The translations under genes and the position numbers were made by a program. This document shows, one piece after another, positions 35,762 through 44,056 of a stretch of 64,000 bases of DNA (the stretch's first letter is position 1; each line of letters begins with the position of its first letter). Origin of the DNA: Marinobacter bohaiensis (GTDB lineage Bacteria; Pseudomonadota; Gammaproteobacteria; Pseudomonadales; Oleiphilaceae); the NCBI RefSeq assembly GCF_003258515.1, contig NZ_QGEH01000007.1, forward strand, positions 104,155 to 168,154. Direction: 5' to 3'. The notes below the pieces were generated by a model that was given only the letters and a program-made list of their open reading frames with translations, searched no databases and had not been told where the DNA came from.

Positions 35762-35904
35762 GGAGCCTTTGAAAACGCTCAGGCTGTGGATGAAGCGCAA
35801 GGCGCACGGAGCGCAAACAGCGAAGCATACCTGGCCGGTAGGTGAGCTGTTGCGTACCGCGCAACGCGGCGATTCGCCGCAGGATGAGCGTTTTCAAAGG
35901 CTCC
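35762..35904. repeat. 143-bp element bounded by a perfect 20-bp inverted repeat
   Basis: GGAGCCTTTGAAAACGCTCA at 35762-35781 is perfectly complementary to 35885-35904. The 103-bp interior is GC-rich and carries several smaller palindromes (GCGCAACGCGG, GGCGATTCGCC). No reading frame of interest. It resembles a MITE- or BIME-type non-autonomous element inserted between two cytochrome oxidase assembly genes; the right end provides part of the DNA just upstream of the ctaA ribosome site. Confidence 0.7.
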
Positions 35905-35922
35905 GGAGGCGAGGAGGGTGCC

Positions 35923-37023
35923 ATGACCGCAACACCTGACCCCACAACGCGTGACCCGATAGCGCGCCACCGTCGTCTGCTGGGCCAACTGGCGCTGGTG
36001 GCGACTGTCATGACGCTGGTCGTGGTGGTGCTTGGCGCCTGGACGCGGCTGACCCATTCTGGCCTGGGTTGCCCCGACTGGCCGGGCTGCTACGGATTCC
36101 TCAGCGTGCCCCAGTCGGAGGCGCACATCGCCATCGCCCAACTCCGCTTTCCCGAAGCGCCGGTGGACGTCAGCAAGGGCTGGCCGGAGATGATTCACCG
36201 CTACGCCGCCGGCGTGCTCAGCGTGCTGGTGTTCGCCATCGCCGCCCTGGCGGTGCGCTGGCGCCGTGAAGGCCATCCCCTGCGCCTGCCGCTGCTGATC
36301 GCCGGCTTCATCGTCCTGCAGGCCGCGTTCGGCATGTGGACCGTGACCCTCAAACTCTGGCCCCAGGTGGTGGCGCTGCACCTGCTGGGCGGGTTCACCC
36401 TGCTCAGCCTGCTGACCCTGCTCACCCTGCGATTACGCGGCACGATCACCCGGGCCGGCGCTGCGCTGGCGGAGCGTCTGGGCCACTTTCGCCCGTGGCT
36501 GCGGGCCGCGCTGGTGCTGGTCGTGCTGCAGATCGCCCTGGGCGCCTGGACCGCGTCCAACTACGCGGCGGTGGCCTGCACCGATCTGCCCACCTGCCAG
36601 GGGGAGTGGTGGCCGACCATGGACTTCCGCCACGGCTTTGATGTGACCCAGGCAGTGGGCCCGAACTACCTGGGCGGCCAACTGACGGCGGAAGGCCGGG
36701 TGGCGATCCACGTCACCCACCGCATCGGCGCCCTGCTGGTCATGGTGGTGCTGGGCGCGCTGCTGTGCCGGATGTGGCGGCCGGCGCGGGACGCGGGCAT
36801 CGGTCGCTGGGTACTGCTGTGCGGCGGCGTGCTGATGGCACAGATTGCGCTCGGCCTGGCCAACGTCTGGCTGCACATTCCGGTGTCGCTGGCCATGGCC
36901 CACAATGCCATGGGCGCCGGGCTGCTGCTGTCGGTGATCAACCTGCTGTGGCGCCTGCAGCCGTTCCCGGTGCGCCGGCCCCTGCCCAAACCCCGACTCA
37001 TCAACCACGAGGTACCTGCATGA
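35923..37023 (+). CDS. ctaA: Haem A synthase (COX15/CtaA)
   Basis: A 366-residue polytopic membrane enzyme converting haem O to haem A for the oxidase. Eight helices are predicted; the haem-ligating histidines lie in helices containing EMIHRYAAG, VALHLLGGF, HVTHRIGAL and MAHNAMGAG. The N-terminal GAWTRLTHSGLGCPDWPGC is a family hallmark. The ATG at 35923 is preceded by GAGGAGGG; the frame upstream runs into the inverted-repeat element. The stop overlaps the cyoE start (ATGA). Confidence 0.95.
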   Translation: MTATPDPTTRDPIARHRRLLGQLALVATVMTLVVVVLGAWTRLTHSGLGCPDWPGCYGFLSVPQSEAHIAIAQLRFPEAPVDVSKGWPEMIHRYAAGVLSVLVFAIAALAVRWRREGHPLRLPLLIAGFIVLQAAFGMWTVTLKLWPQVVALHLLGGFTLLSLLTLLTLRLRGTITRAGAALAERLGHFRPWLRAALVLVVLQIALGAWTASNYAAVACTDLPTCQGEWWPTMDFRHGFDVTQAVGPNYLGGQLTAEGRVAIHVTHRIGALLVMVVLGALLCRMWRPARDAGIGRWVLLCGGVLMAQIALGLANVWLHIPVSLAMAHNAMGAGLLLSVINLLWRLQPFPVRRPLPKPRLINHEVPA

Positions 37024-37925
37024 CCCAAGCGTCCGACGCCGTCGTCCTCGATCGCCAGCGCCCGGCCAGCTGGCGGGATTTCCTGGAGCTGACCAAGCCG
37101 CGGGTGGTGGCGCTGATGATGCTGACCGCGGTGATCGGCATGCTGCTGGCGCGACCCGGCGTGCCCGGCTGGACGGTGTTCGTGTTCGGCAACCTGGGCA
37201 TTGCCTGCCTGGCGGCGGCCGCGGCGGTGGTCAATCACGTGGTGGATCACAAGATCGACACGATTATGGCGCGCACCCGCAAGCGCCCGGTGGCCACCGG
37301 GCGTGTGGCCACTTCGGACGCCCTGGTCTTCGCCCTGACCCTGGCGCTGGCGGGCATGCTGGTGCTGGTGTGGCAGGTGAACGCCCTGACCGCCTGGCTG
37401 ACGCTGGCCTCACTGGTCGGCTACGCCGGGGTCTACACCCTGTTCCTCAAGCGGGCCACGCCGCAGAACATCGTGATCGGCGGCATCGCCGGCGCCATGC
37501 CGCCGCTGCTGGGCTGGACCGCCGTCACCGGTCAGGTGGAGGGCCATGCGCTGCTGCTGGTGCTGATCATCTTCGCCTGGACGCCGCCGCACTTCTGGGC
37601 GCTGGCGATCCATCGCAAGGAGGAATACGCCCAGGCGAAGATTCCCATGCTGCCGGTGACCCACGGCAACCGCTACACCGAGCTGCATATCCTGCTCTAC
37701 ACCCTGGTGCTGCTGGCGGCGAGCCTGCTGCCCTACGCCACCGGTATGTCTGGCGGCATCTACCTGATCGGGGCGCTGGTCCTGGGCCTGCGATTCCTGC
37801 ACTATGCCATCAAGCTCCTGCGGGGCGACGACCGGCGGGTGGCGCTGGCCACCTTCAAGTATTCCATTACCTATCTGATGGCGCTGTTCGTGGTCCTGCT
37901 GGTGGATCATTTCGTGTTCTTCTGA
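37020..37925 (+). CDS. cyoE: Protohaem IX farnesyltransferase (haem O synthase)
   Basis: A 301-residue UbiA-superfamily prenyltransferase that adds the hydroxyethylfarnesyl tail to haem B, giving haem O for CtaA. The first Asp-rich prenyl-diphosphate motif is NHVVDHKIDTIMARTRKRP, and the second region is HFWALAIHRKEEY. The N-terminus LELTKPRVVALMMLTAVIGM is typical. It is translationally coupled to ctaA and followed 9 bp later by the SCO gene. Confidence 0.96.
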   Translation: MTQASDAVVLDRQRPASWRDFLELTKPRVVALMMLTAVIGMLLARPGVPGWTVFVFGNLGIACLAAAAAVVNHVVDHKIDTIMARTRKRPVATGRVATSDALVFALTLALAGMLVLVWQVNALTAWLTLASLVGYAGVYTLFLKRATPQNIVIGGIAGAMPPLLGWTAVTGQVEGHALLLVLIIFAWTPPHFWALAIHRKEEYAQAKIPMLPVTHGNRYTELHILLYTLVLLAASLLPYATGMSGGIYLIGALVLGLRFLHYAIKLLRGDDRRVALATFKYSITYLMALFVVLLVDHFVFF

Positions 37926-37934
37926 GGCGGCATC

Positions 37935-38612
37935 ATGGCAGACGCTCAATCAAGAAGTTCGATCCGCCTGACCGTCACCATCCTGGTCGGGCTGGTTCTC
38001 CTCATCCTGGTCATGGTGGTCGTGCGCCAACTGGTGCTGGTGCCCCAGGCCAGCGAACCGGCGGCGTCCGCGCCGGAACTCAGCGAACTGCAGGCCTTCG
38101 TCTACGAACAGGGGCGGCCGGTGGCGGATTTCTCGCTGCAGAATGAAGAGGGTGAGACGGTGTCCAACGCCATGCTGCAGGGCCACTGGACCGTCGCCTT
38201 TGTCGGTTACACTTCCTGCCCCGATGTCTGCCCCGCCACTCTGTCGATGCTCCTGCGGGCGGGCGAGGCGATCCCGGCGGACGTGCCCGCGCCCGACGTG
38301 TTGCTGGTCTCGGCTGACCCCGAGCGGGACTCGCCGCGGCGTCTCAAGGATTACCTCGGCTTTTTCGGACCCCAGTTCCACGGCGTGACCGGCGACCTGG
38401 ATGGCCTGCGGGAACTGGCCCACAGCCTCAACGCCGCCTTTTCGCATCGCACCGGAGAAAACGGGGAGGTGACGGTGGATCACAGCGCGCACCTGGCACT
38501 GATCAATCCCCAGGGGGAAATGACCGCCGTGCTCCAGCCGCCGTTCGAACCCGGCAAAGTGGCCCAGGCCTATGAGCGGGTGTATCGCTGGGCGCATGCG
38601 CAGCGTGGCTAG
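37935..38612 (+). CDS. senC: SCO1/SenC-family copper chaperone
   Basis: A 225-residue membrane-anchored thioredoxin-fold protein that helps insert copper into the CuA site of subunit II. It has one N-terminal helix (LTVTILVGLVLLILVMVVV), the copper-binding CxxxC in FVGYTSCPDVCP and a distal histidine in VDHSAHLALINP. It is the last gene of the coxB-ctaD-ctaE-surf1-ctaA-cyoE-sco unit. Confidence 0.94.
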   Translation: MADAQSRSSIRLTVTILVGLVLLILVMVVVRQLVLVPQASEPAASAPELSELQAFVYEQGRPVADFSLQNEEGETVSNAMLQGHWTVAFVGYTSCPDVCPATLSMLLRAGEAIPADVPAPDVLLVSADPERDSPRRLKDYLGFFGPQFHGVTGDLDGLRELAHSLNAAFSHRTGENGEVTVDHSAHLALINPQGEMTAVLQPPFEPGKVAQAYERVYRWAHAQRG

Positions 38613-38656
38613 CCTGAAAGACGGCGATGAGGGACGAGACGGTGGCCTCGAGCGAG

Positions 38657-38762
38657 AAGCGAATGGAAGCGCTTGCCTCCGCCGCAACGGATCGCCATCC
38701 ATGGCCGGATGTTGCGGTCAGGACATCCCTGTCCTTTCTACGGCAACCGCTTCCATTCGCTT
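38657..38762. repeat. Dispersed intergenic repeat, family 2 (full structured copy)
   Basis: A 21-bp arm at 38657-38677 pairs with 38742-38762 at 20 of 21 positions. Nested inside are CCGCAAC (38682-38688) with GTTGCGG (38711-38717), ATCCATGGCCGGAT, and a small AGGACA/TGTCCT hairpin. The whole could fold as a branched, cloverleaf-like structure. Part of it (38719-38764) matches 14819-14864. It lies between convergent sco and the semialdehyde dehydrogenase gene. Confidence 0.7.
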
Positions 38763-38811
38763 CCCCTGAACCCGCGTTAACGCCGGTTCTTCGGGGGTAA
38801 AACCGTTTGAT

Positions 38812-38852
38812 AAAAAGGCCGGCCAGCCCCGGGGATATTGGGGCCGGCCGGC
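38812..38852 (-). terminator. Intrinsic terminator of the pentose dehydrogenase operon
   Basis: On the minus strand GCCGGCCGGCCCC pairs with GGGGCTGGCCGGC (plus-strand 38840-38852 and 38818-38830, one non-complementary position), followed by a run of five U. It lies 11 bp beyond the semialdehyde dehydrogenase stop. Confidence 0.8.
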
Positions 38853-38863
38853 AACGCTGGCAA

Positions 38864-40441
38864 TCAGCTCTCGCGCTGGCCGTCCAGCAAACGGGTGACG
38901 CCGAGGGGGTTGGCGTCCCGCACGGCTTCGGGCAGCAGGGCCTCGGGGAGGTCCTGGTAGCAGACGGGGCGCAGGAAACGATGGATGGCGGCGCTGCCCA
39001 CCGAGGTGGTGCGGCTGTCGGATGTGGCCGGGAACGGGCCGCCGTGAACCATGGCGTGACACACTTCCACACCGGTGGGCCAGCCGTTGGCGAGGATGCG
39101 CCCGGCGCGGCGTTCCAGGGTGGGCAGCAGGGTGCGCACCGCGTCCGTGTCGGCGTCGTCCATCTGCACGGTGGCGGTGAGCTGGCCTTCCAGCTGCTCG
39201 GCAACCTGCTGCATCTGCGCCAGGTCGTCACAGGCGACGATCAGCGAGCAGGCCCCGAACACTTCCGCCTGCAGCGCCTCGTCCCCCAGGAAATGCCTGG
39301 CGTCGGTCAGGAACAGACCCGGCTGGCCGCTGTTGGCGCTGTCGCCATCCTGGCCCCGGGCCACTTCCGTCACGGCGGACTGGTCGGCCAGCGCCTTCAC
39401 GCCCTGGTCGTAGGCGGCGTGGATGCCCGGGGTGAGCATGGTCTGGCCCTGGGTGCCGGCCACCGCTTTGGCGGCGGCTTCCACGAAGCGGTCCAGCGGT
39501 GCGCCTTTGACTGCCAGGATCAGGCCCGGGTTGGTGCAGAACTGACCGGCGCCCATGTTGAGGGAGCCGGCAAAGGCGTCCGCCAGTGCCTCGCCACGCG
39601 CTTCCAGCGCGGACGGCATCAGGAACACCGGATTGATGCTGCTCATCTCCGCGTATACCGGAATCGGCTGCGGGCGCGCCTGGGCCAGTGCCGTCAGGGC
39701 CTGACCGCCGCGACGGGAACCGGTGAAGCCGACGGCCTGGATGCGCGGGTCCTGCACCAGTGCCTGCCCGAGATCGTTGCCGGCGCCGAACAGCAGGGAG
39801 AACACGCCTTCCGGCAGTTCGCAGCGACGCACGGCGGCCTGGATGGCGCGCCCCACCAGCTCCGAGGCGCCCGGATGCGCCGGATGCGCTTTCACCACCA
39901 CCGGGCAGCCAGCGGCCAGCGCCGAGGCGGTGTCGCCGCCGGCCACGGAGAAGGCCAGCGGGAAGTTGCTGGCGCCGAACACGGCGACCGGGCCCAGGGC
40001 CACGTGGCGCTGACGCAGATCGGCACGGGGCATGGGCTGGCGCTCGGGCTGGGCCGGGTCGATGCGCACGTCCAGCCACTCGCCGGCGCGGACCACCTTG
40101 GCGAACATGCGCAGCTGGCCGCAGGTGCGACCGCGCTCGCCTTCCAGACGCGCCCGGGGCAGGCCGCTTTCCGCCATGGCGCGTTCGATCAGCTCGTCAC
40201 CGATGCCTTCGATTTCCGAAGCCACGGTTTCCAGGAAGGTAGCACGGGCTTCGAGGCCGGTTTCACGGTAGGTGTCGAACGCGTCGGCCGCCAGTTGGCA
40301 GGCGCGCTCGATGTCGGCCGGGGCCACGCCCGGGTAGGCCGGCTCCAGGGTCTCGCCGGTGGCCGGATTGATGGCGCTGACGGCTTCGGTGGTGCCGGCC
40401 AGTTCGCTTTGTCCAATCAGTGATGTGCCTTTCAGGGTCAT
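38864..40441 (-). CDS. Alpha-ketoglutaric semialdehyde (2,5-dioxovalerate) dehydrogenase
   Basis: A 525-residue aldehyde dehydrogenase that oxidises 2,5-dioxopentanoate to 2-oxoglutarate, the last step of non-phosphorylative pentose and sugar-acid catabolism. Features: [20 protein letters not shown] (NAD(P) site), [11 protein letters not shown], the catalytic glutamate region EMSSINPVF, and the nucleophilic cysteine in [10 protein letters not shown]. The N-terminus and [10 protein letters not shown] style match the KGSADH group rather than succinate-semialdehyde dehydrogenases. It lies 30 bp downstream of the AraD1-type dehydratase on the same strand. Confidence 0.9.
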   Translation of the reverse strand: MTLKGTSLIGQSELAGTTEAVSAINPATGETLEPAYPGVAPADIERACQLAADAFDTYRETGLEARATFLETVASEIEGIGDELIERAMAESGLPRARLEGERGRTCGQLRMFAKVVRAGEWLDVRIDPAQPERQPMPRADLRQRHVALGPVAVFGASNFPLAFSVAGGDTASALAAGCPVVVKAHPAHPGASELVGRAIQAAVRRCELPEGVFSLLFGAGNDLGQALVQDPRIQAVGFTGSRRGGQALTALAQARPQPIPVYAEMSSINPVFLMPSALEARGEALADAFAGSLNMGAGQFCTNPGLILAVKGAPLDRFVEAAAKAVAGTQGQTMLTPGIHAAYDQGVKALADQSAVTEVARGQDGDSANSGQPGLFLTDARHFLGDEALQAEVFGACSLIVACDDLAQMQQVAEQLEGQLTATVQMDDADTDAVRTLLPTLERRAGRILANGWPTGVEVCHAMVHGGPFPATSDSRTTSVGSAAIHRFLRPVCYQDLPEALLPEAVRDANPLGVTRLLDGQRES

Positions 40442-40471
40442 GAGAATCTCCTGGTGGGTGAATCGGGTTGC

Positions 40472-41458
40472 CTAGATCGAGGTGACGGTGACCGTCGCCG
40501 TTTCGCTTTCAAAGGTCAGCGGGTTGCGCAGCGGGCGGCCGAAGCTCGCCACCTCGATCTCGAAACGGTCGCCGTCGCGGGTCTCGATGCCGTCGGCGAA
40601 GCTCAGGGTGGCCGTCCCGAAGTAATGAACGTGAACGTCGCCGGGGCGACGGAAGCCGCTGTACTTGAAGTGATGGTGCTCCAGGTTGGCCAGGCTGTGG
40701 GCCATGTTGGCCTCGCCGGTGAGGAACGGCTTTTCCCACAGGGTGGCGCCGTCCCGCACGATACGACTGCGGCCTTCCAGATGCTCCGGCAGCTCGCCGA
40801 TCAGCAGTTCCGGACCGTAGCTGCAGGCGCGCAGCTTGGAGTGGGCCAGCCACAGGTAGTTGTGGCGTTCGGTGACGTGATCGGAAAACTCGTTGCCCAG
40901 GGCGAAGCCCAGCCGGCGTGGCTGGCCGTCGGCGTCGATCAGGTACAGGCCTACCAGCTCCGGCTCCTCGCCCGCGTCCTCGGCGAACTTGGGCACCGGC
41001 AAAGGCGCTTCGGGCGGCACGACGATGCTGCCGTCGCCCTTGTAGAACCACTCCGGCTGGGCACCGGTCTGGCCCGCCGCCGGCTTGCCGCCTTCGACGC
41101 CGAGTTTGAACATGCGCATGGAATCGGTCAGTGACTGCTCACTATCGTCCAGTTTGGCGTGCATGGCGTCGCGGGTGTCGGCGCTGCCCAGGTGGGTCAG
41201 GCCGGTGCCGGTGACCAGGCAGTGGGCGTCGTCGGCATGGGTCAGCGGCGGCAGCAGCTGGCGGTCAGCGATCAGCGCGTCGTAGTCGAGGCGGGTGTCG
41301 GTCAGGTGCGCGGTGACTACCTCCACCAGCGTGCGGCCGGAGGTCAGGGCCTCGTCCGCCAGGCGGTAGGTGTCGCTGTCGGTCAGGCGCACCTGCCGGG
41401 CGTCTTCCACCACGGCGGTGCGGGGCTGGTTCTGGTGCAGGCATTGGATGATTCGCAT
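40472..41458 (-). CDS. araD1: AraD1-type 2-keto-3-deoxy-L-arabonate dehydratase (FAH superfamily)
   Basis: A 328-residue FAH-superfamily protein of the AraD1/GguC group. It is predicted to dehydrate 2-keto-3-deoxy-L-arabonate to alpha-ketoglutaric semialdehyde, feeding the dehydrogenase encoded next. Visible are the FAH-fold parts LVTGTGLTHLGSAD, PEWFYKGDGSIVVPP, the acidic metal-site stretch EEPELVGLYLIDADG and GFALGNEFSDHVTE. I use the ATG ending at 41458, with AAGGA upstream. A TGTnnnACA operator-like palindrome lies about 70 bp upstream. Confidence 0.87.
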   Translation of the reverse strand: MRIIQCLHQNQPRTAVVEDARQVRLTDSDTYRLADEALTSGRTLVEVVTAHLTDTRLDYDALIADRQLLPPLTHADDAHCLVTGTGLTHLGSADTRDAMHAKLDDSEQSLTDSMRMFKLGVEGGKPAAGQTGAQPEWFYKGDGSIVVPPEAPLPVPKFAEDAGEEPELVGLYLIDADGQPRRLGFALGNEFSDHVTERHNYLWLAHSKLRACSYGPELLIGELPEHLEGRSRIVRDGATLWEKPFLTGEANMAHSLANLEHHHFKYSGFRRPGDVHVHYFGTATLSFADGIETRDGDRFEIEVASFGRPLRNPLTFESETATVTVTSI

Positions 41459-41528
41459 GGTCAAAGTCCTTGGCTTGGTTCAGCAGCGGAGCACCAATGT
41501 GCCCCATCATAGCGCTTGAAACGTGTAT

Positions 41529-41539
41529 ATGTACAACAT
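41529..41539. promoter_or_regulatory. FadR-type operator upstream of araD1
   Basis: ATGTACAACAT, part of the 13-bp palindrome TATGT-ACA-ACATA (41528-41540), matches the GTnnnAC core bound by FadR-subfamily GntR regulators. It lies in the 100-bp gap between the GH43 and araD1 genes, amid promoter-like AT-rich sequence, and shares its core with sites at 47229 and 49968. Confidence 0.6.
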
Positions 41540-41558
41540 AGTGTTTGGTAGATATAAC

Positions 41559-42527
41559 TTAACCCAGAATGCCCTCGCCGGCCCGGCCGAAGTCGGGAAA
41601 GCCCTCGTCGGTCCAGCGGATGGGTTTGACGAAGGTGTGCCGGTTCGGGTCCCACAGGGGATCGCCCTGGATGTCGGTGTAAGTGCGGGCGTGGTAGACC
41701 AGCAGATCGGTGACGCCGTCCCCGGCCACGGTGAAACAGCTGTGGCCGGGGCCGAAGATGCGGTGCTCCGGATCGCTCTGGAACACCGGCGTGGGCGATT
41801 TGGACCAGCTTTCAGGGTCCAGCGGATCGCTGTCCGCGTCGGCCCAGAGCAGGCCCATGCAGTAGTTCTCGTCGGTGGCGCTGGCGGAGTAGGTCAGGAA
41901 CAGGCGGCCGTGGCGTTCGACCACCGCCGGCCCCTCGTTGACCAGGAATCCGCGCGTCTCCCAGTCGTATTCCGGCACGCTGAGCCGCACCGGCGTACCG
42001 GTCAGGCGCGTGGGTGAGGCCATGGCGGCAATGTAGAGGTTGGAGTTGCCGGGCACCGCCGGGTCCTTCTGGGCCCAGACGTAATAGGTGCGGTCCCGGT
42101 GCCGGAAGGTGGTGGCGTCCAGGCAGAAACTGTCCAGGTGCGTCTCGATCGGCACCGGTTCACGCCAGTCGCCGGTCAGCGGATCGTCCGTCTGGCAGGT
42201 GATGGCGTACATGCGGTGCTGGAACAGCCCGTCGACGATCTCCCGCGACGGTGCGGCGGCGAAGTAGATCGCCCAGGTGTCGCCGATACGGTGCAGTTCC
42301 GGCGCCCAGATCAACGCGCTGAGCGGGCCGCTGTCGGGTTGCGTCCAGACCGTTTGCGCCGGCGCACTGGCCAGGCCGGCGATGCTGTCCGCGGCGCGCA
42401 GCTCCAGCCGGTCGTACTCGGGCACCGAGGCGATGAAGTAGTAGCGGCCCTGGTGCCGGAGCACCCAGGGGTCTGCCCGCTGTTCGATCAGTGGCCGGGG
42501 ATGAGCCGATGCGTGGGAGCTTGTCAT
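41559..42527 (-). CDS. GH43-family alpha-L-arabinofuranosidase-like glycosidase
   Basis: A 322-residue five-bladed beta-propeller glycoside hydrolase. The catalytic triad positions are visible: Asp in IEQRADPWVLRH (N-terminus), Asp in DSFCLDATTFRH (about 135) and Glu in FLVNEGPAVVERHG (about 195). No signal peptide, so it acts in the cytoplasm on imported oligosaccharides. Closest in style to GH43 arabinofuranosidases/exo-arabinanases. It follows the GPH permease gene on the same strand, consistent with uptake of short arabino-oligosaccharides followed by cleavage. Confidence 0.85.
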   Translation of the reverse strand: MTSSHASAHPRPLIEQRADPWVLRHQGRYYFIASVPEYDRLELRAADSIAGLASAPAQTVWTQPDSGPLSALIWAPELHRIGDTWAIYFAAAPSREIVDGLFQHRMYAITCQTDDPLTGDWREPVPIETHLDSFCLDATTFRHRDRTYYVWAQKDPAVPGNSNLYIAAMASPTRLTGTPVRLSVPEYDWETRGFLVNEGPAVVERHGRLFLTYSASATDENYCMGLLWADADSDPLDPESWSKSPTPVFQSDPEHRIFGPGHSCFTVAGDGVTDLLVYHARTYTDIQGDPLWDPNRHTFVKPIRWTDEGFPDFGRAGEGILG

Positions 42528-42557
42528 GATGGCCTCCTGTGTCTGTCCGTGGGCGAA

Positions 42558-43955
42558 TCAGGGCGATGGCCTGATGGCGTTCGTGGTCTCGGGATAGGTG
42601 CCCGTCGCCCCGGCGTCCGGGTCGGCGAGCCCGCGCTGGATGCGGGTTTCGTAGTAGTCGTCGGTGATGCGGTAGCGGAACATGAAGCCGCCCATCAGGG
42701 TGTGGAAAACGCCGGGCAGGATGGACAGCATCAGCGCGATGCCGGTGAGCGTGAAGGCGCTCTGCTCCACGTTGGGCTCGTAGTCGAAGTAGGTCAGCAG
42801 GATGCCCACCAGGAAGCCGGCCGCGCCCATCCCCGCCTTCTGGAAGAAGGAGATGCCGCCGAACGCCAGACCGGACACCCGGCGTCCGGTCTTCACCTCG
42901 CCGTAGTCCACCGATTCGGCGATGGCGGACCAGAACACCGGCGCGTGCAGATCGACCACGAACGAGATCAGGAAATACAGCACGAAGGCCAGCCACAGGT
43001 CGCCGGGTTCCACCAGCACGAACATCATCATGCTGAGCACGCCCACCGCCACCTGGCTGTAGCGGAATAGCTTCACCTTGCAGTAGCGCTTGGTGATCCA
43101 GGTGGATGCCACCATCGCCAGGATCGCCGCCCCCACCCCGACCGACAGGAAGTAGGACAGCACCGAGGCCGAGGCGTCCAGGTAATACTTGGCGTAGTAG
43201 GCCGCCACCGAGCTGCGCATGACGTAGCCCATGGTGCCGGTGAAGCAGGCGCCGCACAGCAGCAGCCACTGGTCGTTGCGGAACAGGATCGCCAGTTGCT
43301 GCCTGAGTGGCTTCTCGTCGATGCGGTGCTGGATCCGCTCGGTGGTGGTGGCGTAGCAGAACAGCAGCAGCCCCACCGCCAGTGCCCCCATCAGCCCCAT
43401 GGCCACCTGGTAGCCCAGTTCCAGCCGGCCCTCGCCGAAGGACTCTGCCAGCTTGGGCACGATGATGGTCACCAGGAACGCCGCCACCTTGGCGAAGAAC
43501 AGGCGGTAGCCGTTGGCCGAGAGCTTGTCCTTGGGGTCGTCGGTAAGCACGCCGATCAGCGAGATGTAGGGGATGGTCACCGCCGTGAACAGCAGGGTCA
43601 CCAGCAGATAGGTGGCGTAGGCCCACACCAGCTTGGCGTTGTAGTCCCAGTCCGGCGTGGTGAACAGCAGCAGGATGGACACCCCGAACGGCACCGCGAA
43701 CACCAGGAAGTAGGGCCGGTAGCGCCCACGTCGGGTGTTGATGCGATCGGTGAGCATGCCCATCAGCGGGTCGGTGACCGCGTCCACCAGCCGCGCCACC
43801 AGGAACAGCACGCCCATATGGGACGGCTTGAGACCGAAGATGTCGGTGTAGAAATAGGAAATGATCAGGAACATCGAGGAGATGACCACATTGATGGCCA
43901 TGTCGCCGCTGCCAAACCCGATCTTCTCCAGGTACGTCAGTCGTTGGCTTGCCAT
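42558..43955 (-). CDS. GPH-family glycoside/pentoside-cation symporter
   Basis: A 465-residue twelve-helix transporter of the glycoside-pentoside-hexuronide (MelB-like) family. The N-terminal EKIGFGSGDMAINVV and the motif ARLVDAVTDPLMGMLTDR are diagnostic. It probably imports pentosides or arabino-oligosaccharides with Na+ or H+. It is followed 30 bp later by the GH43 enzyme and sits between that gene and the TRAP transporter. Confidence 0.9.
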   Translation of the reverse strand: MASQRLTYLEKIGFGSGDMAINVVISSMFLIISYFYTDIFGLKPSHMGVLFLVARLVDAVTDPLMGMLTDRINTRRGRYRPYFLVFAVPFGVSILLLFTTPDWDYNAKLVWAYATYLLVTLLFTAVTIPYISLIGVLTDDPKDKLSANGYRLFFAKVAAFLVTIIVPKLAESFGEGRLELGYQVAMGLMGALAVGLLLFCYATTTERIQHRIDEKPLRQQLAILFRNDQWLLLCGACFTGTMGYVMRSSVAAYYAKYYLDASASVLSYFLSVGVGAAILAMVASTWITKRYCKVKLFRYSQVAVGVLSMMMFVLVEPGDLWLAFVLYFLISFVVDLHAPVFWSAIAESVDYGEVKTGRRVSGLAFGGISFFQKAGMGAAGFLVGILLTYFDYEPNVEQSAFTLTGIALMLSILPGVFHTLMGGFMFRYRITDDYYETRIQRGLADPDAGATGTYPETTNAIRPSP

Positions 43956-44005
43956 GTTGTTGTCCTTGTCATCGGCTTTGGATGGTTTGTTGTTGTCGTA
44001 TCCGG

Positions 44006-44037
44006 CCGGGCGACATCCGCTGTCGCCCGGTGTTTTT
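44006..44037. terminator. Strong hairpin between dctM-type and GPH permease genes
   Basis: A perfect 10-bp stem, CCGGGCGACA (44006-44015) with TGTCGCCCGG (44021-44030), 5-nt loop. The T-run is on the plus-strand side, although both flanking genes are on the minus strand, so for them it is a hairpin without a U-tract. It probably marks the end of the TRAP operon transcript. Confidence 0.55.
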
Positions 44038-44056
44038 CAGGGTGTTGTCATGGGCC

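Noticed and set aside
44033..44037. Plus-strand terminator implying a hidden plus-strand gene near 44 kb
   Set aside because: Plus-strand frames there are shadows of the TRAP and GPH genes; the hairpin more likely marks the end of the minus-strand TRAP transcript.
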